A stretch of 36,368 nucleotides of DNA. It comes from Marinobacter sp. AC-23 (GTDB taxonomy: Bacteria > Pseudomonadota > Gammaproteobacteria > Pseudomonadales > Oleiphilaceae). Both the position numbers and the translations under genes were made by a program. The stretch covers positions 1 to 36,368 of the forward strand of contig NZ_MBPP01000030.1 of NCBI RefSeq assembly GCF_001858325.1, written 5' to 3'. How positions within the stretch are numbered: position 1 is the first letter of the stretch; each line of letters opens with the position of its first letter. The notes beneath the pieces were generated by a model that worked only from the letters and a program-made list of their open reading frames with translations, did not search any database and was not told the origin of the DNA. Shown piece by piece: positions 19,043 to 28,089 of this stretch.

Positions 19043-19051
19043 GTTGTTTTT
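19043..19051 (-). promoter_or_regulatory. Short CA-rich motif in the FadL-type leader
   Basis: The minus strand reads AAAAACAAC 20 bases before the start codon, upstream of TTGGAG. It resembles Hfq/Crc target motifs but is short, so chance occurrence in an A-rich leader is possible. Confidence 0.3.
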
Positions 19052-19162
19052 ATACTTTGACCGCATATTCAACATCCTGTAGGCGGACGGCTTGCACACG
19101 GCTAGTACATTCGTTCACGTGGGAGTGTATGAGGCTTGTCCTTTTAGGACGTTGGCATGTTT

Positions 19163-19178
19163 GACACGATATCGTGTC
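19163..19178. promoter_or_regulatory. Perfect palindrome, candidate operator upstream of the porin operon
   Basis: GACACGATATCGTGTC is a perfect 16-bp palindrome 141 bases upstream of the FadL-type start. Its length and symmetry suit a dimeric repressor such as a TetR-family protein; no such regulator lies in the window. The rest of the 19023-19308 gap is AT-rich and shows no gene. Confidence 0.5.
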
Positions 19179-19308
19179 GAAATGACCATATAGGATGGTA
19201 GAGTGTAAAAAGATATAATAAATACATGGGGTTGCGAATATTATTACATTATTTATTTCGTTTGCAGAAGTAAGATTTGAAAAAATGGAACAGTTTGCCA
19301 GTTACTAG

Positions 19309-19342
19309 AAAAAAAGGAGGGGCTTCTCGCCCCTCCTTTTTT
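19309..19342 (-). terminator. Strong intrinsic terminator after the OmpA-like gene
   Basis: GGAGGGGC and GCCCCTCC form a perfect 8-bp stem with a 5-base loop, flanked by seven A and six T. On the minus strand it ends the OmpA-like transcript and insulates it from the porin operon's upstream region. Confidence 0.88.
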
Positions 19343-19368
19343 GTCTTGAACCTTGATGTCGCTTGGTT

Positions 19369-20178
19369 TTACCGAGTTTGGATTTTGCCGTCCTTGTCGG
19401 AGATGACAATCTCTACCCGGCGGTTCTGCTGCCGGCCAGCGGAGGTGTCATTGTTTGCCACAGGGTATTGCTCGCCGTAACCTTTGGTTTCTACCCGACG
19501 ACGCTCAATGCCTTGTGAAACCAACTCATCCCGAACTGCCTGGGCCCGGCGTTCAGACAATGCCTGATTGTAGGAGTCTTTACCTGTGCTGTCGGTGTAG
19601 CCCTCTACGCGGACTCTCCGGTCTTCATACTCCCGCATAAACTGCGCCAGGCGCCCTACGGTTTGTTCTCCAGACGACTTCAAGTCGGCTTTATTAAGGT
19701 CGAAAAGAACATCTCCCAGCGTTAGCACCATGCCGCGATCGGTGCGTTCGGCCTGCAGTTCTTCCATTCTCTTGCGTAGCATCTCAGCTTCGGTACGAGC
19801 TTGCTCTGCTTCATTGGAGCGCTGGTCCAGCATTAACTTGCGGCGGCGCTCTTCAGCAGAGTCAATCTGCGTTTGTAGCCTTGCACGCTCCGCTTGCTCA
19901 CTCGCAATCTGAGCGTGGCGGTTGGCAAGATAGGCCGCATGTTCTATGCGAACCGTGTCTTTTCCGCTCTCGAGCAGGGACTCGGCCCGACTCAGCTCAT
20001 TTCTGGCGCTACGGAGTTGGCGGTCGCCACTGCGCGCGACATCTGGGTCGTCCTTGATCTTGGCATAAGAAGCGCGAGCCTCATTCACCATAGGGTTTTC
20101 TGGCGCGGTTGTGGCGCAGCCGGAAATAAATACTGACAAGCCCACAGCCATGCCCAGTGTTATGTTGCGTTTTTTCAT
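19369..20178 (-). CDS. OmpA-family lipoprotein with N-terminal DUF4398
   Basis: This is a 269-residue envelope lipoprotein. The signal peptide ends in FISGC with Cys at residue 21. A DUF4398-like helical, coiled-coil region (about 30-145) is followed by a C-terminal OmpA peptidoglycan-binding domain (about 150-260; LGDVLFDLNKADLKSSG, VEGYTDSTGKDSYNQALSERRA, then NRRVEIVI). AAGGAGAC lies before the ATG. It anchors the outer membrane to peptidoglycan. It follows another DUF4398 lipoprotein by 26 bases, and the pair is probably one operon. Confidence 0.9.
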   Translation of the reverse strand: MKKRNITLGMAVGLSVFISGCATTAPENPMVNEARASYAKIKDDPDVARSGDRQLRSARNELSRAESLLESGKDTVRIEHAAYLANRHAQIASEQAERARLQTQIDSAEERRRKLMLDQRSNEAEQARTEAEMLRKRMEELQAERTDRGMVLTLGDVLFDLNKADLKSSGEQTVGRLAQFMREYEDRRVRVEGYTDSTGKDSYNQALSERRAQAVRDELVSQGIERRRVETKGYGEQYPVANNDTSAGRQQNRRVEIVISDKDGKIQTR

Positions 20179-20204
20179 AACAGTCTCCTTTCCAGATCTG
20201 GCGG

Positions 20205-20579
20205 TTATTGGTCTTGATTGATTCGATTGCGCAGAGACTCAATATTGCCATTGATTTCCTCTACTGCTTGTAGGGCTTTCGCTGTGTCCGCACGCGCGCC
20301 TGCAAGTTGAGCGTCAACAGCGGCTTGTTCGAGGAGTCGCTCGGCCTCTGTGTACTTCTCCTGTTCAATCAGGTTTTTTGCGTCGGCCACTTTATTCTGG
20401 GCATCGTTAAGCAGAACTGGCTCAAACTCCCGAGCGTCTGCGGCAACGGCCTGCTGGAGAGAGGACTCTGCAGACTGCAGGTCTGCATCCGGTGGCTCAC
20501 CAGGGCTGGCACAGCCGCCGATGGTAAGGGCTATGCCAGTAATGCCAGCGGTGTATAACATCGACTTATGCTTATTCAT
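20205..20579 (-). CDS. DUF4398 lipoprotein
   Basis: This is a 124-residue exported lipoprotein of unknown function. From the ATG at 20579, preceded by AAGGAGATC, the signal peptide ends in the lipobox TIGGC (Cys near residue 23). The rest is alpha-helical DUF4398 (LQSAESSLQQAVAADA..., LIEQEKYTEAERLLEQAAVDA). A longer reading to 20714 exists but would bury the signal peptide, so it is rejected. The same domain occurs at the N-terminus of the next protein, so the two may interact. Confidence 0.85.
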   Translation of the reverse strand: MNKHKSMLYTAGITGIALTIGGCASPGEPPDADLQSAESSLQQAVAADAREFEPVLLNDAQNKVADAKNLIEQEKYTEAERLLEQAAVDAQLAGARADTAKALQAVEEINGNIESLRNRINQDQ

Positions 20580-20839
20580 GCACGATCTCCTTTCAGCGAT
20601 ATACAAGCTTTGCAGTAAAGTGTTGTCTGCACGAAACAATCCTGCAGTCGGGGTGGAAGAACTCTTATTAACGGCAGCAAGATGTGCCGTAAAACTGCGG
20701 AGCGCTGCATGCACCTTGAATTAAGCTTAGCAGCCAGTTGGCGATCAACCATGACCGATTTGCAATAAAAACGGGTGAGAGGCCAGTGCGAGTGCGGAGA
20801 GCGAAGGTCGCGAAGATGTCTAAGTGTTTGAAATGGTGG

Positions 20840-20855
20840 CCGATCCGCGGATCGG
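20840..20855. promoter_or_regulatory. Perfect palindrome in the gap upstream of the DUF4398/OmpA pair
   Basis: CCGATCCGCGGATCGG is a perfect 16-bp palindrome about 260 bases upstream of the DUF4398 start, in the otherwise gene-free stretch 20580-20898. It may be an operator. No clear promoter boxes were found in this gap. Confidence 0.35.
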
Positions 20856-20898
20856 GTACAGAGTGAACAAGTCGTAAAGGACGACACAGAAACAACAA

Positions 20899-20918
20899 AG
20901 CCCGCTCGAAAGCAGGCT
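20899..20918 (-). terminator. Terminator after the tRNA gene
   Basis: The minus strand has AGCCTGCT, a TTCG loop and AGCGGGCT followed by TTGTTGTTT. There is one A-C mismatch in the stem. Confidence 0.6.
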
Positions 20919-20934
20919 AAGTTATTGAAATTAA

Positions 20935-21011
20935 TGGTGGGCCCAGCAAGACTCGAACTTGCGACCAAAGGATTATGAGTCCTCTGCTCTAACCAACTGA
21001 GCTATAGGCCC
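20935..21011 (-). tRNA. tRNA with CAU anticodon, most likely tRNA-Ile2
   Basis: This is a 77-base tRNA with encoded CCA. The acceptor strands are GGGCCTA and TGGGCCC, the D-loop has AGCTCAGTTGGTTAGAGC, the anticodon loop is CTCATAA, and the T-arm is GTTCGAGTC. A CAU anticodon can be Met or Ile2 (C modified to lysidine by TilS). The acceptor pairs C4-G69 and C5-G68 are those TilS prefers, so Ile2 is favoured over elongator Met. It lies downstream of rpoD. Confidence 0.85.
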
Positions 21012-21056
21012 ATTCAGCGAACGCTGTTTGGAATGTGTTCCCCATGAGAGGAACAA

Positions 21057-21094
21057 AGCGGGCGACAGTATACCGATGAGGTACTGCCCCCGCT
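21057..21094 (-). terminator. Terminator after rpoD
   Basis: On the minus strand AGCGGG and CCCGCT close a long imperfect stem with an inner CAGTACC/GGTATACTG helix and a TCATC loop, followed by TTTGTTCC. It separates rpoD from the tRNA gene. Confidence 0.6.
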
Positions 21095-21108
21095 ACTATT
21101 CTTGCGCT

Positions 21109-22953
<1,845 letters not shown>

Positions 22954-22991
22954 AGACACCTTGTGAACTCGCTTAAATAAGAAAAAATGAA

Positions 22992-23008
22992 ACAGCTATT
23001 ATAGCTGT
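22992..23008 (-). promoter_or_regulatory. TATAAT inside a palindrome upstream of rpoD
   Basis: The minus strand reads ACAGCTAT-A-ATAGCTGT, which includes a perfect TATAAT, 45 bases before the rpoD start. T-rich sequence (CATTTTTTC) follows. It could be an internal rpoD promoter overlapped by an operator, or a weak hairpin that reduces read-through from dnaG. Confidence 0.45.
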
Positions 23009-23070
23009 CGCTCTAATGCTCTGCCACCGAATGGTTAGATGGTGATCAATGCGCTAAGTTTCAAGTGCTG

Positions 23071-24797
23071 CTAATCCGGAGTTCCCCCGCTTAGCTCTCG
23101 CAGCTCCTGCCGTTCCTCGGCGGTTAGGTTTGCGAAGTTGCGTAAAAGTGTAGCCAGTCTTTGCTGCCTTGATGCTTCCTCGTTAGGGCTAAGCAGTTCT
23201 CGTGCTGCGGCCAGAGTGCTTTCCCGGGCTGGGATGTGCTCAATGCCATCAAACAGATTGTAGAACTGCTCACGCACTTGGCCATCCAGTGCAAGCGCTG
23301 TTATAAGTGATTTCCGATCCCGGATCTCACGCTCTAAAATAAAACCTGCAAAATTCCGGGCCTGGTTGTACTGGCGAGAGCCCCGTGCCAGCTCGGTAAC
23401 GTCGCTGGCAAAATCCGGTGCTTCAAGTAAGGCTAGGCACAAAATACTGTCTTTGCTCAGCTTAACGTCGATACGCTCTTCTGTAACACGATCCCGTCGG
23501 CCGCCTTTCCATTTGTTCCACTGCTGGGGCTGGCGGCTCTGCCACTGATTACGGCCCCCGCAAAGGCGGAGCATCTCGTGCCACATGGCATCCCGCAGGG
23601 TGCTTTTGGGCATTTTATTCAGCAGCGGTTCCGCTCTGGCCCTGAGTTCGCCACGGTGCTCTGGCAGTGTCAGGTCCAGGCCTTCGCTCTGCCGGTCAAA
23701 CAGGTATCGCGAGAACGGAGTGGCACCCTCAATGCGCTTCTGAAAAGCCTCGGGCCCCTCTTTGCGTACCAGTGTGTCTGGGTCTTCTCCATCCGGAAGC
23801 ATTAGAAACTGTAAGTGCAGGCCATCTGCCATCAGTTCCAGAGCGTTGTCCATTGCCCGGTCGGCCGCTTTAAACCCGGCTTTATCGCCATCAAAACAGA
23901 ACACGATATGCCGTACCTGCCTCAACAGGGCGGTTAAGCTGTCTTGGTTCGTTGCCGTACCCAGAGTAGCAACGGCGTAGTGAATGCCGTTCTGGGCCAG
24001 GGCAATCACATCCATGTAGCCTTCTACTACAAGCAACTTGTCTAGCTGCTTGAGTGCCTGCTTGGCTTCAAAGAGGCCGTATATTTCCCGGCTTTTGTGA
24101 AATACATCCGACTCCGGAGAGTTGATGTATTTGGCCTTGTCGTCGCCGAGTGTCCGTCCGCCGAAGGCTATGGTCTTGCCCCGGCTATTGCGGATCGGGA
24201 ACATTACCCGGTTTCGAAAAAGATCCCGTGGCTTGCCGTACTTGTCAGAGACGGTGCCGGTTTCAATGAGCGGCCCTTGCAGCTCCTTGCTTGCCGTATC
24301 AAATAAAGAGGTGCCTGCGGCTGGCGCATACCCCACTTGATACTGCTGGATAACGCCGTCGTCTAGCCCCCGCTGTTTCAGATAATCCCGGGCGTAGGTG
24401 CCTTGCTCGTCATTGAGTGCCGACTGGTAAAAGCGGCTGGCAAAGTCCAGTGCGTCGGTCAGCGTTCGCGCCTGCTGGATTTCCTGCTTAGCGGCTTGGT
24501 CGTACGGTACTTCCAGCCCGGCCCTGCGAGCCAGCTCTTCAACGGCCTCGGTAAAACCCAAGCCCTCAAACTCGCGTATAAAGCTGATGGCGTCGCCATG
24601 AGCACCACACCCAAAACAATGATAAAAGCCTTTGTCTGGCCTTACATTGAATGAGGCGTTTTCTCATCATGGAACGGGCAGCAGGCTTTGTAGCTGGCGC
24701 CGGCCTTTTTCAGTGTAATGCGCGAGCCGATCAGCTCTGACAGATCTACCCGATCGAGTAGGTCTTCAACAAAGCGTTGGGGGATCAGTCCGCTCAT
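23071..24797 (-). CDS. dnaG: DNA primase (one-base frameshift near 24654)
   Basis: DnaG makes RNA primers for replication. From the ATG at 24797 the protein reads MSGLIPQRFVEDLLDR and enters the CHC2 zinc-binding motif (ACCPFHDEKTP). One missing T on the coding strand then breaks the frame. Restored, the reading SFNVRPDKGFYHCFGCGAHGD completes the zinc finger and joins the long frame from 24561. The Toprim domain follows (LLVVEGYMDV, FCFDGDKAG), then the DnaB-binding C-terminus. Total length is 575 residues. The gene is essential, so a real frameshift is unlikely. It lies between rpsU and rpoD as usual. Confidence 0.93.
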
Positions 24798-24844
24798 AGT
24801 GGCTCCACATCAGGCCTGAGACACTCGAAGGCCAATAGCCAAAA

Positions 24845-24873
24845 ATGCCGCCGAAGCCAGGCCCCGGCGGCAT
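24845..24873 (-). terminator. Terminator/attenuator between rpsU and dnaG
   Basis: The minus strand has ATGCCGCCG, an 11-base loop and CGGCGGCAT followed by five T. A leaky terminator in this position is known from the E. coli rpsU-dnaG-rpoD operon, where it keeps primase levels low. Confidence 0.8.
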
Positions 24874-24947
24874 TTTGTGGTCGCTCTGTGCAGCCTGTGG
24901 CTGTACAGGCAATCAGTGCTTTGCAGTCAAGCGGCGTCTGCGGTAAC

Positions 24948-25163
24948 TCAGTACAGACGCTCGAACTTGCGCTGTTCCCGCTGAAGCTTCTTGAGATGGC
25001 GCTTAACGGCAGCAGCTGCTTTACGCTTGCGAACAGCAGTCGGCTTCTCATAGTGCTCACGACGACGTACTTCGGAAAGTACACCTGCTTTTTCGCAGGA
25101 ACGCTTGAAGCGACGCAGAGCTACGTCAAACGGTTCATTCTCTTTCACTTTAACAGCTGGCAT
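24948..25163 (-). CDS. rpsU: 30S ribosomal protein S21
   Basis: S21 is a small basic protein of the 30S subunit that helps base-pairing with the Shine-Dalgarno region. The 71-residue product reads [20 protein letters not shown] and ends in a Lys/Arg-rich tail ([18 protein letters not shown]). AGGTAGGTGA lies upstream of the ATG. It is the first gene of the rpsU-dnaG-rpoD operon and is divergent from tsaD. Confidence 0.97.
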   Translation of the reverse strand: MPAVKVKENEPFDVALRRFKRSCEKAGVLSEVRRREHYEKPTAVRKRKAAAAVKRHLKKLQREQRKFERLY

Positions 25164-25200
25164 TCGACAATCACCTACCTGATGGATTCGGTTTTATTTA

Positions 25201-25250
25201 GATGCGCATCTGGCAATGCCAGATTGGCTCGATCCCTGGTCAGATTGGCT
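25201..25250 (-). promoter_or_regulatory. Structured leader upstream of rpsU
   Basis: The rpsU-tsaD gap has a direct repeat CAGATTGGCT (25220-25229 and 25241-25250) spaced 21 bp, an inverted repeat ATCTGGC-AAT-GCCAGAT (25208-25224) and a palindrome GATGCGCATC (25201-25210). These could be an operator pair or an RNA hairpin in the S21 leader. Confidence 0.4.
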
Positions 25251-25403
25251 AAAACTCGACCAGTTCGTAATTTAGGGCGGCAATGATAGCTCCTGAATCC
25301 CGGCAAGGTCAATGTTTGTTCCACTAAACTGCCAGTGAGTTTCGGGTTTCTGCTAAAATGCGCCCCAATTGTTCATTCATTCTAACCGATGTGGCCAGAC
25401 TTT

Positions 25404-26462
25404 ATGCTGATTCTGGGTATTGAGACTTCCTGCGATGAAACTGGCGTGGCGCTGTTTTGCACAGATAAAGGGCTTTTGAGCCACGCGCTGTTTAGCCAGA
25501 TTGATATGCACGCCGACTATGGCGGCGTAGTGCCAGAGCTGGCATCCCGTGATCATGTTCGCAAGCTGTTGCCCCTGTGCGATCAGGTGTTGGCAGAAGC
25601 CAGTCTCACCCGTGCGAGTATCGACGGTATTGCGTACACCGCAGGCCCGGGGCTTATAGGGGCTCTCATGGTGGGAGGGTCTGTCGCCCATGCGCTGGGG
25701 TTTGCCCTTGGCATACCGGTACTTGGGGTTCACCACATGGAAGGCCACTTGCTGGCGCCCATGTTGGAGGATAACCCGCCTGCCTTCCCGTTTGTGGCAC
25801 TGCTGGTGTCTGGTGGGCATACCCAACTGGTGCGCGTGGACGGCATTGGAGAATATGAAATGCTTGGCGAATCCGTGGATGATGCCGCCGGCGAGGCGTT
25901 CGACAAAGCCGCTAAAATGTTGGGGCTGGACTATCCCGGCGGTCCCCGGGTAGCAGCGTTAGCTGAAAAAGGTGAGGTGGGTCGTTATCGGTTCCCCCGG
26001 CCCATGACGGATCGGCCTGGATTGGATTTCAGCTTTAGTGGCCTGAAGACGTTTACCCTGAACACCGTCAATGCACAAAAAAAATCAGAGGACGGCCTCA
26101 GCGATCAGGATCGCGCCGATATCGCCCTGGCTTTTGAGACAGCTGCGGTGGATACCCTGGTGATTAAGTGCCGACGTGCACTGGACCAAACAGGCTGCAG
26201 TCGCCTGGTTATTGCCGGCGGGGTGAGTGCCAACAAGCGATTGCGGGCAGGCCTGGAAAAAATGACTGAAAAGCGACGCGCCCATGTATTTTATGCCCGC
26301 CCAGAGTTTTGCACCGATAACGGGGCGATGATTGCCTACGCCGGTGCCCAGCGCATGAAAGCCGGGCAGCGTGATGGCGAGCGAATTATGGCGGTGCCCA
26401 GGTGGCCAATGAATACGTTGCCACCTCTCACAGAGACACGGCTGGCAGGGCTGATTGATTAG
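25404..26462 (+). CDS. tsaD: tRNA threonylcarbamoyladenosine transferase TsaD
   Basis: TsaD transfers the threonylcarbamoyl group to A37 of ANN-decoding tRNAs, together with TsaB, TsaC and TsaE. The 352-residue product starts [17 protein letters not shown] and has the metal-binding HHMEGH, the VSGGHTQL phosphate loop and the late motif [13 protein letters not shown]. The frame is open to ATG 25389, but the M of MLILGIETS is the family start. It faces plsY tail to tail. Confidence 0.95.
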   Translation: MLILGIETSCDETGVALFCTDKGLLSHALFSQIDMHADYGGVVPELASRDHVRKLLPLCDQVLAEASLTRASIDGIAYTAGPGLIGALMVGGSVAHALGFALGIPVLGVHHMEGHLLAPMLEDNPPAFPFVALLVSGGHTQLVRVDGIGEYEMLGESVDDAAGEAFDKAAKMLGLDYPGGPRVAALAEKGEVGRYRFPRPMTDRPGLDFSFSGLKTFTLNTVNAQKKSEDGLSDQDRADIALAFETAAVDTLVIKCRRALDQTGCSRLVIAGGVSANKRLRAGLEKMTEKRRAHVFYARPEFCTDNGAMIAYAGAQRMKAGQRDGERIMAVPRWPMNTLPPLTETRLAGLID

Positions 26463-26477
26463 CCTGCCGCGCCCGGC

Positions 26478-27067
26478 TTAAAGGCCGGTTTCCCTCTCTT
26501 GGGCGAGCCGGATCAGGTTGTTCCTGTGACGCACAACAATCAGGATCGCCAATAGGCCGAACATGGGAAGATATTTCGGTTCGATGAATGCGCTGATCAG
26601 AGGCCCGCTGACAATGGCTATTACAGATGCCAGTGCCGAGACTCGCCAGCGCCATAACACCAGCAGCCACAGAGCAGCCATTGCTAGCGTGGTAATCGGT
26701 GCGAGCGCAAGGCCTGCACCCAAGGCCGTTGCAACGCCTTTGCCCCCCTTGAATCGGTAGAATGCGGGAATCATATGGCCGGTAACGGCGCACAAGGCGA
26801 CCATTGCCTGAACCAGGGCAGATAACCCAGCGTGGTGTGCGAGCCAGACGGGCAGCCAGCCCTTGGCTGCATCCAGAGTTAGGGTGATCAGAGCGGGTAG
26901 CCAGCCGCCGGTTCGATATACGTTGGTGGCGCCTGGGTTTCCTGAGCCTTGTGCCGAGGGTCCGGCAGCCCCATAAGTTGACTAACCGGCAGTGCAAACA
27001 GCACCGAGCCGGCCAGGTAAGCAGCCATACATAGCAGAACAGTTAGTACCGGATCACTGAGGGTCAT
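26478..27067 (-). CDS. plsY: Glycerol-3-phosphate acyltransferase PlsY (one-base frameshift near 26957)
   Basis: PlsY is an inner-membrane enzyme that transfers acyl groups from acyl-phosphate to glycerol 3-phosphate, the first step of phospholipid synthesis. From the ATG at 27067 it reads MTLSDPVLTVLLCMAAYLAG and SQLMGLPDPR; a missing base then disrupts the motif GSGNPGATNVYRTGG, which is intact in the next frame. The glycine-rich motif YRFKGGKGVATALGA follows, with several transmembrane helices. Restored length is 196 residues, normal for PlsY. It lies head to head with folB. Confidence 0.92.
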
Positions 27068-27208
27068 TTTGCGAGCTCGGAGGCAAAGACGTATCAGGGC
27101 AATGTGTGCGAAAATGCCGGCCCTGAATTTGCAGGCCGGTGTGGATACAGTATCCGCAGTTTGTATGTTATTCAATCAGCAGTGAGTGGGATAGCCCCGG
27201 GAGCTCTC

Positions 27209-27565
27209 TTGGCAGACAGTGTTTTGATCGAAGGCCTGGTTGTAGAGACCGTGGTGGGTGTTTACGACTGGGAACGTGAGGTAACCCAGGCGCTGGTTGT
27301 GGATCTTGAGATGGCTTGGGATAACCACATTCCTGGTGCGTCTGACGACGTGGCCGATGCTCTTGACTACGCCTCGGTCAGTGAGCGCACAGAGCGTTGC
27401 CTGAAGGAGCTCAGGCCGAAGCTGCTGGAACATGGTGCGGAGGTTCTGGCAGAAGTGCTGCAGCGGGAGTTCGGTATTCGCTGGCTTCGGTTAACGCTGC
27501 GCAAGCCCGGAGCCGTGCCTGCTGCCCGGTCTGTAGGTGTCTGCATTGAAAGGGGAATTCGGTAA
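27209..27565 (+). CDS. folB: Dihydroneopterin aldolase
   Basis: FolB converts 7,8-dihydroneopterin to the hydroxymethylpterin precursor of folate. The protein reads ADSVLIEGLVVETVVGVYDWERE, with DDVADALDYASVSERTE and the C-terminal KPGAVPAARSVGV. The frame is open from ATG 27104, but that leader is not conserved. A TTG at 27209 has GGGAG five bases upstream and gives 118 residues, the normal length, so it is chosen. Its stop overlaps the start of folK. Confidence 0.9.
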   Translation: MADSVLIEGLVVETVVGVYDWEREVTQALVVDLEMAWDNHIPGASDDVADALDYASVSERTERCLKELRPKLLEHGAEVLAEVLQREFGIRWLRLTLRKPGAVPAARSVGVCIERGIR

Positions 27566-28089
27566 TGCCCGATCAGATTCCGGTTTATATCAGTATTGGC
27601 AGCAATATTGAGCGGGAACACTATGTCCGCGCGGCGCTGGATGCTTTGGCCGCCTGGTTTGGCGAGCTGGATATTTCGCCTGTGTATGAAAGTGAAGCGG
27701 TAGGTTTTGACGGCTCACCGTTTCTGAATTTGGTTGTTGGCGTGAGAACAAGCTTGTCTGTAGAAGAGCTTTCGCGGAAATTTAAACAGCTGGAGGTGGA
27801 GAATGGACGTCGCCCGGAAGCAAAAAAATACTGTGCAAGAACGCTGGATCTCGACATTCTGACCTACGGAGAGGCTGTGGGCAGGATGGATGGTGTAGAG
27901 CTACCCAGGGGCGAGATCCTCAAAAATGCCTTTGTACTGCGCCCGCTGGCAGACCTTGTACCTACCGTAAAGCATCCGATTTGCCGGAAGAGTTATTTTG
28001 AGCTTTGGCAGGCTTACAGTACCGGCCAAAAGCTGTGGCCGGTGGATTTTATCTGGCAGGGGCGAGAGATTTCACGGTCAGTTTGCTGA
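27565..28089 (+). CDS. folK: HPPK-family pyrophosphokinase, FolK copy 1
   Basis: HPPK pyrophosphorylates 6-hydroxymethyl-dihydropterin with ATP. The 174-residue product begins with the YISIGSN motif and has the metal-binding ARTLDLDILTYG (DxD). Compared with the copy at 31463-31966 it lacks the W-x-P before RTLDLD, so its activity could differ. The ATG shares one base with the folB stop (TAATG), so the two are translationally coupled. Its 3' end overlaps the convergent pgi by 12 bases. Confidence 0.88.
   Translation: MPDQIPVYISIGSNIEREHYVRAALDALAAWFGELDISPVYESEAVGFDGSPFLNLVVGVRTSLSVEELSRKFKQLEVENGRRPEAKKYCARTLDLDILTYGEAVGRMDGVELPRGEILKNAFVLRPLADLVPTVKHPICRKSYFELWQAYSTGQKLWPVDFIWQGREISRSVC

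Noticed and set aside
20576..20968. Open frame covering the gap before the DUF4398 gene and part of the tRNA
   Set aside because: It runs through the tRNA terminator and the tRNA 3' end, so it cannot be a real gene.
26473..26488. Terminator after tsaD (CCGGC/GCCGG)
   Set aside because: The stem is only 5 bp, overlaps the plsY stop codon and is followed by just three T.
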